The position numbers were made by a program, and so were the translations under genes. A stretch of 59,642 nt of DNA from Gnetum montanum. Its lineage: Eukaryota > Streptophyta > Gnetopsida > Gnetales > Gnetaceae. Location of the stretch: assembly GCA_015680685.1 (NCBI GenBank), contig MNCI01001868.1, forward strand, positions 576,871 through 636,512, written 5' to 3'. Each line of letters begins with the position of its first letter. The stretch's first letter is position 1. The notes under the pieces were generated by a model. That model did not search any database, had not been told where the DNA came from, and worked only from the letters and a program-made list of their open reading frames with translations. Below are positions 35,716-44,989 of this stretch, one piece after another.

Positions 35716-36649
35716 GTAATAAAAAAAAAAACTTAAAATGCCCAAATACAAAAATGCACCACATGCACTCCCTCCCCTAGCCATGACTCATGATGTTCAT
35801 GATGGTGGTGGTGGTCCCTGCCCAAGGTAGGCCACCCTCAAAATTCCAAAAAAGATAGGAAATAAAAAGAAAAATAGAAATCACAAAGGTGGAGCATAAC
35901 ACCTTACCTAGTTGATGGCATCTTCCTGTAGTCCTTTATGTGTGCCTTGGGAAGGTGCCTCAGTGTGCGTTCTCCTTCATCCATGTTGGTGAGGTCGGGG
36001 TGCTAGTGTTTACTATGGTGCATCATGGTTGGTTGTTATACTCTTGCCTTCTTCTTTCCTCTCTATTACATTCTAGGTTCCCCTCTATCATTGCTACGCT
36101 CTATCTTCCTTCACCTTAGCTATGCTACTCTCGATAACTATTTGCTTTAACTTTGAAAATGACAGCTTTACTATGGTAAAATCCCTATTTATACCCTTTC
36201 AAGTTGAAGGACCTGTCACCCTCCTGGGGCCTGTCCCATGTCCCACACATAACACAAGATTGTCCCGTGTCCCGCATGTAACACGAGATGAGCATAGCAC
36301 CTAGAGTTAGAAAAAAAATTTCTAACTTTTGTAGCATCACTATACTTAGAAAATTTTTTGCATTTTTTCTAATTACCTAATAAACATCCAGCTTAGCCCC
36401 ACATTTAAAACCTTCCAAACCTTTCTTAAATCCATGAATCCTGCATAAACTATGGTATGCTATAACCTTAAATTGGCAATTTTATGGCCAATTGAGGTCC
36501 CAAAATTACTTTACATACTGCACAGTTTGGCAAATTTTCATAACATTGTCTTCCTTATTTTATGCATTTTACTTTGATAAGGTAGGTTCTGCTTAACATT
36601 TTTCTAGTTGTTTTGTAGGGTTTTTTTGGTAGGATTGTAGAATGAATGC

Positions 36650-37590
36650 ATACAAGCATCTTCATGCACCCTTGGTCTTGATTAGACCTTATGGTGGTTC
36701 CATGAGATGTAAAAACACTAAGCTCTTAGACTTCGAACTTGTGACTTATGACACAAATGTAGCATCCTTAGAGACATCTCTAGACTAGCTAGACCATCTA
36801 GTTAGAGCTCTAGACTTCGAAGTAGGTGACGTAATTGAGGATCCTCTCATAGAAGTCTTTATAGTAACATGTAAAGATGAGGTGAAGACATTGAAACTTA
36901 GTTCCTTGTTAGAGCCTCAAAAAAAACAAAGCATCCCTAATGTCCTTAATGATAACATCAAGGAATTTTCATGGTCCTATGAGGACATGCCGAGCTTGGA
37001 CCCTTGCATAATATAGCATAACATTATCCTCGATCCTCGCATAAAACTAGTCAAACAGAAATCTTGCAAAGTCAGGCTTGAGGTGGTGTTGGTCATTCAC
37101 AATGAAATCACTAAGCTTTACAAAGCTGGTTTCATTTGGGTAGTTGACTACACTAACTGGGTTTCAAAAATTGTAGTTGTCCCTAAGAAAAATCGGAGTA
37201 TATGCATTTGCATAGACTTCTAGGATCTAAACAAGTTGACCATCAAAGATGATTTCTCATTGCCTAGTATTGACCAACTCATCAATACTATGGTTGGTCA
37301 TGCCTTNACAAATGACTTGGACTATGTCCTCAAATGTTGCCTTAGACATGACCTTATGCTAAACCCCAAAAAGTGTGTCTTTGGTGTCAAAACCAATTGC
37401 ATGCTAGGCTTTGTAGTCTTAGAAGTAAGGATATGTGTAGACCCCAATAAGGTTAAGGCTATCACCAAATTAGCACCACTGAAAAACCTTAAGGAGCTAT
37501 GCAGGTTACAAGGAAGATTACAATTCATATGTAGGCTTATTGCAAGGTTGACTAACAAGTTGCAGCCAATGCAACATTTTCTCAAACTAG
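36650..37590 (+). pseudogene. Reverse transcriptase of E4, catalytic core missing
   Basis: RT copies element RNA into DNA. The N-terminal part reads LVIHNEITKLYKAGFIWVV, NWVSKIVVVPKKN, then ICICIDF-DLNKLTIKDDF and LPSIDQLINTMVGHA (about 37090-37305). After a single N at 37307 it resumes with NDLDYVLKCCLRHDLMLNPKKC and GFVVLEVRICVDPNKVKAI. The whole palm segment between GH and the post-YVDD helix, including the second and third catalytic aspartates, is absent; in relatives this is some 300-400 bases. The junction coincides with the N, so a collapsed assembly gap is as likely as a real deletion. Stops (TAG at 37221) also disable it. Confidence 0.8.
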
Positions 37591-38800
37591 GGATCCACTT
37601 TGAGTATACAGCTCAATTCCAAGAGGCATTTGACAACCTCAAAAAGGAGTTGGCTCAACTTATGATAGTCTACCCTCCACAAGAAGATAAGCCATTCTAC
37701 ATTTACCTTGCAACCCTAGACACGTCCATTGCTTCTTTGCTTTACCAAAAGCAAGACGATGGCTCAGAGATCCCTATTTACTATTTAAGCCATGCACTAC
37801 TGGCTTAGGAGGAAAAATACAAAGATGTAGAGAAGAACTATCTCACCTTAGTCTTTGCACTTAAAAAATGGAGACACTATCTTTTCTGTAGTCAAGTTAA
37901 CTGCATCTGCAAAAGTAACGTACTTTGGGAAATTACTATGAACATGTACAAAAATAGTCAAATTGCATGATGGAAGGTAATAACTATAGAGTTTGACCGA
38001 CACTACATAGCACAAGCATCCACAAAAGGTCAAGCAATAGCCACATAACTCACAACTTCACCCATAGATGATCAAGCAACAATAGATCTAGAATTTTTGG
38101 ATGAGCTTGTCAATAGCATAATTCAAGTACCTACAACCTTTGATGTAATTTTACACATTGATGGTGCTTCAACCACACAAGGTGGTAGTGTCACTACCAT
38201 TATCACATTTCCCTTTGGGGAGATCTAATCCTTCTTGTATCACTTTGCATTTCCTTGCAAAAACATGGCAAAGTATGAAGGTCTTCTTAGAGGTGTCTTA
38301 GTAGCTCAAAATTTAGGGATCAAAACATAGTAGTCCAAGGTGATTTACAACTAGTCATCAACCAAGTTATAGAGGTTTATACTTACAAGGCACAACATTT
38401 ACAACCTTACTATGATTTGGTGAAACACTTGCTCAAACAATTTGCAACTGTAGATGTTCAACATATTCCTCATAATGAAAATGTCATTGCTAATACATTA
38501 GCTACTTTAGCCTTAAGCATGGCACCCAACATGTTTTCTGCATTGCCTACTTCAATAGTGGATTGCATCAAACCTATAACTCAAACAACAAGCATTGCAT
38601 CCATAAATGCAACAAGCACAACTCACACCGAAGAGTGGTATGATGATATTAAGACATACCTCCAACAAGGAGAGCCTCCAGAAAATCTAACCTCTACCCA
38701 AAAAGATGCACTACAAAAGTGATCATGGTATAATGTTCTTATAGGTGATAGCACCTTGTGTCACAGATCCTATGATTGAATACTTTTAACTTGTGTTAGC
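37591..38800 (+). pseudogene. Dual RNase H region of E4
   Basis: RNase H removes the RNA strand of the hybrid. The first, Ty3-type domain follows RT: FQEAFDNLKKELAQLMIVYP, FYIYLATLDTSIASLLYQ and IPIYYLSHAL (37610-37800), then FALKKWRHYLFC and a linker FDRHYIAQASTKGQAIA (about 37995-38045). A second RNase H follows: LHIDGASTTQGGSV (about 38155) and MAKYEGLLRGVLVAQNLGIK (38260-38325), matching D-G-S-x-N-x-x-G and N-x-A-E-Y-E-A-L blocks. Two successive RNase H domains are typical of the Tat (dual RNase H) lineage of plant Ty3 elements. Stops and frameshifts interrupt both; a cleaner frame at 38417-38722 covers the RNase H-integrase link. Confidence 0.75.
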
Positions 38801-39870
38801 GGTAGTGAACCACAAATGATCATCAACCAAGTCCATGAGAGACTATGTAGAGGCCATATAGCCCCTAGGGCAATGGTAGAAAAAATTAAATTTCTAGGCT
38901 ATTATTGGCCTTACATGGAGTGCGATTGCATTTCCAAGGTTAGGACATGTGACATGACAAGCTAATGCATGTGCCACCTACTGAACTGCATACTACATAG
39001 ATCATGTGGCCATTCCAATGTTGGGGTTTGGATATCATAGGGCCTATAATGCCTTAGTCTACCACAGGACATAGCTTCATCATTACTACAATTAAATATT
39101 TTACAAAGTGGGATGAAGCCATTCCCCTTAGGAAGACAACATCACATCAGGTTTGCAAATTCATCCTAGATAACATAGTAACTCAATTTGGTCTACTTAT
39201 GACTATAGTCACAGACAATGGGCCATAATTTAGTAGTGCAAAAACTAAAGCCTTTTGTGAATACCTTGGCATTAACAATTCCTTTTCATCACCATACTAC
39301 CCAGATGAGAATGGCCAAGTGGATGCTACAAACAAAGTCATCATCAACCTTCTGAAGAGAATGCTTTGTAATAGTAAGTGATGATGGCATGAATAATTAG
39401 TCTATGCATTATGGGCCTACTGTCCAACATGCAAAATAGCAACAAGTAAGATGCCATATAGTCTTGTATATGGATCTAAAGCAATGTTTCCTCTTGAACT
39501 ATAGGTCCCATCGCTCTATGTGATCCTCTCAAGCTTTATTGATGAGGTTCAAAACAACAAACTAAGAACCATCAACCTTGAATCTATAGAAGATGAACAC
39601 ATGCAAAAAATTGATTACATCGAGTGGTATCAAGAAAAGCAATAGTAGAAGCACCTTCACAATCAACATCAATGCCCGATCAAGAAGGGGGACTTGGTCC
39701 TCAAGGTCATTCACGAGCCCGTGAACAAATTCTTAGCTAACTGGGAAGGGCCTTTCTTAGTCATAAAGGCCTATGATAATGGAGCATTCAAGCTTGCTGA
39801 TCTAGATGACAATGAGTTTGTCAATCCAATTAACCACTTGTACTTGTAGCCATACTACACCTGGTACGTA
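38801..39870 (+). pseudogene. Integrase of E4
   Basis: Integrase inserts the DNA copy. The HHCC zinc domain is partly readable (QVHERLCRGHIAPRAMVEKI, then YYWPYMECDC, with Cys-x2-Cys lost). The core shows WGLDIIGPIMP with its aspartate, then FTKWDEAIPLRK, then VTDNGP-FSS with the second aspartate, and YYPDENGQVDATNK with the glutamate position now Asp-Ala (DATNK where E-x-x-N-K is usual). The C-terminal part reads KKGDLVLKVIHEP and NWEGPFLVIKAYDNGAFKLA, the GPY/F module, ending in NHLYL at about 39848. Stops appear at several CAA, CAG and TGG positions. Confidence 0.8.
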
Positions 39871-39894
39871 GTGTCGCACCAATGACAAAGCAAG

Positions 39895-40140
39895 GTAAGA
39901 GAATGTCTACTATGATGTTAAACTAGCACAAAATATTTGCTATGACATTAAACTAGCACAAAATGTTCAATATGAGATTAAAGTGGCATAGAATGTCCTT
40001 GGTCCATGACACTAAATTAGTAGCCATAACACGATCTGCTATGATCTTAAACTGGCCATCCACTATCCGCTATGACGTTAAACTAGCACAACGGTCTGCT
40101 AGGACCTTAAACTAGCATAACATGTGGTCTACCAAGATCT
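39895..40140 (+). repeat. GTTAAACTAGCACA motif array after E4 integrase
   Basis: Seven copies of (C)TATGA(C/T)(A/G)TTAAACTAGCA(C/T)A at about 35-40 base spacing, directly after the integrase end. A variant of the array at 30880-31110. Confidence 0.7.
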
Positions 40141-41256
40141 AAAACTAGGTTTGTAGTGCAAAATTTGTAGTTTGACATACATAATTTTTTTGACAAGAAA
40201 GTGTGAATACTTTCAATCCTTCGTCACTTGCCCACACCTCTTGGGAAGGATGGGATGGGGCATTATAATTCTAGAATGAAGTTCACATTGTTAAGAAAAA
40301 ATCCTTTGGAGCATTTGTAGCATCACCATCCTCAACATCTTGTTGATCTTTCAGAGATGCCTTTTGGCATCTTGCTGACCTTCTGGAGCTATCACCACCA
40401 TCGCCAATCATCCTAGCTAGAGCTCTCACCATCAGCATTACTCATCAAAGAACCAAAGGTACTGTGGCCTAGCCATAGTGCTACCATCCTATAGCCCTCA
40501 TCATTGTCTGAGCTTGGAAGGGCATACAACATTATGGCTCCTCACCATGCTGCTAGGTTTCCTGGCTCCTGCCTTTGGTGAGAACTCCCAAGCACCTACA
40601 TCACCATCATCTCTAGCCACTTAGAAGCTCACTTTTGGTGTGGTTCTTGAAGCTTTTAGAGCCTACCATCACTAGTGCTTACATTGGCCTTCCTACTTTG
40701 GACCTTGCATGCACCTGTAACTAACACAACATTTGCAGCCCTTGTAGTGCCTTTGCAAATAGGACTTCACCTTCATCTCACATGGTGTGGTTGTTTCTTC
40801 TTGTTTTCTCTATGTTGCATTTGTAGGATGAAGCCTCAGCTGTGTCGTTCAAAGGTGTGTTTCATTATGGTGGCAAGTCACTACACTACTCTAATGTGTC
40901 CATTTTGGCCTACTAAGCTACTTAAGAGTACACATCCCTGCTACCCCACTATAGCCAATTTACCTCTACCTCTTAATCTTGCATTCTCCCATACTATCTG
41001 CAAGCTTCCTTAATGCCCATGGAACCTTTCCTATAGTCAACTGCAAAACCCATGATGGACGTCATGTAACTCATCCCATGGAAAGCCTTTTTGGGCTAGT
41101 GAAATCTCCAAATGGATGTAACGCAACTCATCTTGGGGAGGAAATGCTTGTCCTACAAATGTGACACTATTGTTTCTAAGCAATTTTTGTTGAGTGGTGC
41201 ATAGTCCACCCAGCAACAAAACATCTTCAAGAAAAATGAAAGGAAAGAAAAAGAGA

Positions 41257-41298
<42 letters not shown>

Positions 41299-41737
41299 NT
41301 GTGTGTCTAGAACCAAGAGTAAAAGAAAAATGGAACAAAACAAGTACCCAACTAAAGTAGCAAAGTTGTCATTTCATAATCAGTCCAGCTAGATCAACCA
41401 TCTTACAAGCACTCTAATGAGAGGTCAAAATCCTAAGGGTAGGCCATGTCCACATGCTGACTTCCTCACAAGCACTCCAATGAGGAATCATGCATTGATG
41501 ACAAGCCATTATGATGCTACATCATGTAGCTACATCTACAATGAACATCCTCCCTATCTGTTATCCCTTGATCCATCTCCCTAACCTATTCCCTACCATA
41601 CTTTATTCTCCTAAGCACTCTGAAGCATGGTGAAGTATTGTCAAATCAAGCACTGATGAGTGGTTTTAGTGTCATGTTTGCTATGGTTTTTCGTATTCTT
41701 CATCGATGTCTCTTGGTCCAATTCTCCAGACATCAAC
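40141..41737 (+). other. 3' non-coding interior of E4
   Basis: Counterpart of E5 16167-17259 in part. The open frame 40675-41013 is low-complexity and shared with E5 only as sequence, with no recognisable domain. It contains the GT microsatellite. Confidence 0.5.
41259..41306 (+). repeat. (GT)n microsatellite with one N
   Basis: About 24 GT dinucleotides; the ambiguous base is at 41299. It has no counterpart in E5, so it arose or expanded in E4. Confidence 0.95.
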
Positions 41738-41750
41738 AAAGAGGGGCCAA
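41738..41750 (+). other. Polypurine tract of E4
   Basis: AAAGAGGGGCCAA directly before the TGAAAC start of the 3' LTR, parallel to AAAGGGCCCAA before the E5 3' LTR. Confidence 0.65.
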
Positions 41751-43630
41751 TGAAACAACACCAATTTTAGGCTTTGTAGTTCAACAACAAATTTTTCTAA
41801 GTGTCAAAGTTTGGAAAATTTTTTCTAAGTCTGGTGTTACACTCTACAGCATATCTAGCATAACACACATTGAGCCCTATTTTACAAGATTTTTTCTAAG
41901 TGTCAGCAATAGTTATATGAAAAGTTTTCTAAGTGTCTTGCTACACTCTTAGTATGCCTACTATGCTCCCTAGTGTAGCCAACATAGCACACATTTCCAT
42001 GGCTAGTTTGCCTAATTATCAAGCTAGAAGTGGTTAAGGATCACTTGGGATGGCTGAAACAGTTTGAAAAATTTTCTATCTCCTAGGTTATCACGCTTGC
42101 TATGCTACCCAGCATACCTAGCTTGACACATGTCCCAGTTGCCAGCTCTCCCAAGTACTAGGCTAAAGATTGTCATAATTGCTCAGGATGGTAAAAAAAA
42201 TTTAGCAAACTTTCTATCTTTCGAGTCATAGTGCCTAGTTTTTCCTAAGTGTTGGACAAGGAACTTTCAAGCTGGCTTAACATACAAGACACATTTGGCA
42301 TATTTCCTAACTTTTGAGGTTGCCCATCCTACTATGCCCTAGAGCATAGCCAATGTGCCATGAAGGAAAACTACAGATTTCATCAAAATTTGGCCAAGTG
42401 TCCCTACTATGCTTTGCTATGCTTCCTAGCATAGCTAGTGTAACCAATGTGAAAAATCAAAATTTTGCAAATTTTCACTAAGTGGTTTGTTACGCTCTAA
42501 AGCATAGTCACCTTGACACTAGAAAAAAGCCTTCAAAAGCCTTCAAAACTTAGCATCGGCCTTCGTCTCAGCTTTGATGTCCCTCTAGCAACCAAGATCA
42601 GTAGTTTGCATTTCTTTTGCAACCCCCATTAATCCCCAAAATTATCCCTACACTTGGCCTTACTCAAAAGGGAAGGAAGAGATAGTCCTAGAGTGTAGCC
42701 TCCAAGTTGTACTATTTTTGCACTATTGGTAGGTACATTGTGATCTTTCAAACTTTGGCACATGTAGTCTAGGTAGTGTGGTCATAGTTCCATAGTCTTT
42801 GGGAATCTGTTGCTATCCTTTAGAGTGTAACACTTTGCTACTCTTATGAGAGTGTAACATGACAATGTAACATCACCTATGCTCATGCCATGTGGCATCC
42901 ATGCCACTTCGCACTCGATCCATGTTTTATGCTAAACCTAGGCCTATAAATACCTTCACATCTAGCACTCTAGGCATTGGCAAATCAAAGGAGCATTGAG
43001 CATTTTAGTTGTCTGAGCATCCCCAACACTCTTGCATCTGAGCATCTAAGCATCAAACCTTGACGTCTCCCAGAAGGTAGTCCACTATTGCACTTGCAAA
43101 ACATGGCTACAACCAACCTGGTAGGTTCAACCTCCATTTCAGTCACTAGCACCATGTCCCAGATGTCCTAAAGACTATGATTATTTTGCTACATTGCCAT
43201 TGTGCTTGCCTGAAGCTGTGTACCACTCTCACCTCTTGTCTAGCAAAAGTTACACTCCTCATTTTGGGGTAGTACATTTCTTTATTTTCAAGATATGTTT
43301 CATTTCCTTTCCAAGAATTTTTCATTAATATTAAGCATAGATCTTACATTTCTCTACTATTCAATACATATTTGGATGCTCATGTCACTATTTTTAGGTC
43401 GGGACTCTTTGCTACACTCTTGCTTGTTGTCCTGGTGTCCGTGCATCACACTCTACAAACCCCTGTTACAAATGGTTGCTTTAACACCACATAAGTCCCT
43501 GTTTGATTAATAAAACCATTCAAGGCACCTCATTTCCATTTCCTAGCATGGCCCTTGCATAGATTTGGGGTTAGGCTATATGCCCATTGACTTCTCAGTG
43601 TTTCAACCATTAATATTTTTAGATGTCATA
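41751..43630 (+). mobile_element. 3' LTR of E4 (1880 bp)
   Basis: Matches the 5' LTR 24667-26577 throughout, with substitutions mostly of the C/T and G/A kind and a few short indels (a segment near 42215 is about 30 bases shorter). TATA box at 42945-42952. It ends ...AGATGTCATA before the GGTCT target repeat. Visible divergence between the two LTRs is well above 10 percent, so the insertion is old. Confidence 0.85.
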
Positions 43631-44337
43631 GGTCTCATTTGCCTAAATGCCAAATGCCAAACTTGAAAAATGCCAACCATCTAAAATTTTCTCTCTCTTC
43701 TTGAAAATGCCCAAGGTGGAGGTATTTATAAGGTTAGGGTTGCCAAAAAATGTGGATTGGTTGCCACGTGGTAAAGAGGTAGTTGGGACTACGCTCAACC
43801 CCAACTATGCTCTAGAGTGTAGTCTCAATAGTTAGAAAAAATATGCCAAAATTTTTGTTTTCATGCTGACTATGCTCTAGAGCATAATTCCAACAATGGA
43901 GAGCATAGTCTTAGTACTTAGAAAGATCTACAACTTGTGTCATCATTATGACATTTAGAAAAAAATCTTGCAAGATAAGCTATTATATATTGACTGCGCT
44001 AACTATGCTCTAGAGCATAGTCTTGGTAATTGAGAGCATAGTTTCAACACTTAGAAAAATTTTGCAGCTTGTGACCTCATTTGGACACTTAGCCAAAATT
44101 GCAAAAATTTGGCCATTGAAGTTGACTATGCTTTACTGCAGTAGAGAGTGCAGTCTCAACACTTAGACAAATTTGCAGAAAGTGTCATCATTCTAACACT
44201 TAGAAAAATTTTGCAAATCTGGCAGTTTGCATTGACTATGCTCAATGCTTAGAAAAATTTGGGCAAAGTGCCTTTATTCTCACACTTAGCCAAATTTTCA
44301 ATTGAGACATCGAGACCTGAAATTTTATGGTGTTTTA
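43631..44337 (-). mobile_element. 5' LTR of E5, upstream fragment
   Basis: Matches 15440-16166: TCTAAAATTTTCTCTCTC, GGTATTTATA-G-TTAGGGTT, the palindromes around CTATGCTCTAGAGCATA, and the end AAATTTTATGGTGTTTTA. The minus-strand start is TAAAACACCATAAAATTTC at 44337, where the sister has TGAAACACCATAAAATTTT. It carries the minus-strand TATA box at 43723-43730. Confidence 0.85.
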
Positions 44338-44342
44338 GCTGC

Positions 44343-44704
44343 AAGAATGTAAAATGTCACTACGAGATCATCATCATCACCCTATATGAATGACATTGCC
44401 TTGCATCATCACTACCTCATCATTGTCCTTGCCTTACCCACCACTACCTTTGTGTGCGTCCATTGCCTCACCATCATCCTTACCTAGTAGCTACCCCTAC
44501 CTCTAATGATAGAAGACTTCTTTTTGTCAAAAGATGGAAAATTTAAGACATTTTGGTAAATGATGGGAAATTCAAAATTGCCATCAACTAATGAAAAATT
44601 CAAAATTAACATTAAAAGACCATTACTTTAAAATGTGGTACAGAGGAAAAATTTTCAAAATTAAAATTTGATGCATTCGAAGCATGTGAGGTAAATATTT
44701 TGTA
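44343..44704 (+). other. CAT/CAC-rich and A/T-rich flank beyond E5
   Basis: CATCATCACC-type sequence to about 44500, like the E3 interior at 13930-14260, then A/T-rich sequence with three AAATTCAAAATT-type repeats (44565-44670). TGTCAC at 44355 could mark an LTR start (TGTCAC...GATGTCACA, 615 bp to 44969), but this is not supported by a partner copy. Confidence 0.35.
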
Positions 44705-44769
44705 ATTAAGTGTGCTTGTTCTATAGTATTGGGATGGGTGACCTCTTAGGAAGTCTCATTTTTTGTGCC
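44705..44769 (+). pseudogene. 5S rRNA-derived segment (3' half), decayed
   Basis: The run ATTAAGTGTGCTTG (44705-44718) matches the box A region of plant 5S rRNA (GTTAAGCGTGCTTG), and TTGGGATGGGTGACCTC (44729-44745) followed by TTAGGAAGTC matches the intermediate element and box C region (AGGATGGGTGACCTCCTGGGAAGTCC), at the right spacing. The end TTTTTGTGCC parallels GTGTTGCACC. The 5' half of 5S is not convincingly present. It is about 200 bases upstream of an LTR-like end at 44969, the arrangement seen in Cassandra TRIM elements, whose LTRs carry 5S promoter sequence. It cannot be a working 5S gene. Confidence 0.75.
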
Positions 44770-44969
44770 AAAAGTCTTGAACCTCAAGCCATAACTTTTG
44801 ATTCTGAAAGCCTTTTTTGGCAAATGAAGAGTAGCTTCCTATAACTTTTGATTCTAAAAGCCCTTTTTTGGCAAATGAAAAGTATCTTCCTATGCAAAGG
44901 TCTTATGAATAATGTCTAATATAACATATATTTGACATTTACCATGACATCCAAGGATGGGATGTCACA
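44770..44969 (+). repeat. LTR-like 3' end (shares terminus with E3 LTR)
   Basis: 44901-44969 aligns without gaps with the last 69 bases of the E3 LTR (12791-12859), 60 identities by eye, and ends GGGATGTCACA. Upstream, ATAACTTTTGATTCT(A/G)AAAGCC-TTTTTTGGCAAATGAA(A/G)AGTA is tandemly duplicated (44799-44835 and 44840-44885). Whether it is the 3' LTR of E3 or the 5' LTR of the Copia relic that follows is open; ATGGTCTAGCTCATGG at 44973-44988 could be a decayed primer site, which favours the latter. Confidence 0.55.
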
Positions 44970-44989
44970 CTCATGGTCTAGCTCATGGT

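Larger units (their letters stand above)
31120..36500 (-). mobile_element. Insert between E4 protease and RT: minus-strand element relic
   Basis: About 5.4 kb of sequence with no counterpart in E5 separates the post-protease array from RT. It contains minus-strand protein-like readings (31450-34030) and, at its high-coordinate end (34980-36500), an LTR-like block with minus-strand TATAAATA (36187-36194) and hairpin subrepeats. On that reading the order is LTR then coding on the minus strand. I found no second LTR and no target duplication, so both boundaries are approximate. Alternatives are a native spacer carrying an antisense ORF, as known in Tat-lineage elements, or several insertions. 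Confidence 0.45.
34980..36500 (-). repeat. LTR-like block with hairpin subrepeats
   Basis: Minus-strand TATAAATA at 36187-36194, a start-like GGCCATAAAATTG at about 36480-36492 (minus strand) resembling CACCATAAAATTT of E5, and subrepeats using the same vocabulary (TTTTTTCTAAGTG spacers between inverted pairs) suggest a relative of the E4/E5 LTR. No partner copy was found, so its ends are guesses. Confidence 0.4.
24667..43630 (+). mobile_element. Element E4: Tat/Ogre-like Ty3 LTR retrotransposon, nested in E5
   Basis: Complete extent from LTR to LTR on the plus strand, about 19 kb including a 5.4-kb nested insert. The target duplication is GATCT (24662-24666) and GGTCT (43631-43635), one transition apart; the uninterrupted E5 LTR reads GGTCT at the same place (about 15440). 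Order: 5' LTR, primer site, gag, protease, motif array, insert, RT, RNase H twice, integrase, motif array, 3' non-coding, polypurine tract, 3' LTR. All coding is broken. Confidence 0.85.
14804..44337 (-). mobile_element. Element E5: minus-strand gag-PR LTR retrotransposon, split by nested insertions
   Basis: Overall extent of a minus-strand element. Its 3' LTR is 14804-16166. Its interior is 16167-24032 and includes a later solo LTR. Its 5' LTR is split into 43631-44337 and 24033-24666 by element E4. The two halves sum to 1,341 bp against 1,363 bp for the intact LTR. The possible target duplications GCCAC (14799-14803) and GCTGC (44338-44342) match at 3 of 5 bases, differing by transitions. 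The element carries gag and protease relics but no RT, RNase H or integrase. Confidence 0.75.

Noticed and set aside
35476-35784. Minus-strand 102-codon open frame
   Set aside because: It is the antisense reading of the 57-bp tandem repeat; I see no domain.
37236-37808. A 190-codon open frame as a host gene
   Set aside because: Its content is RT/RNase H of E4 with flanking pol domains in order; it is a fragment of a dead retroelement.
41153-41338. Open frame with poly-Thr/His on the minus strand
   Set aside because: It is produced by the GT microsatellite and contains an ambiguous base.
44705-44769. Functional 5S rRNA gene
   Set aside because: Only the 3' half is recognisable, several conserved positions are mutated and there is no tandem array; it is a derived segment in a mobile element.
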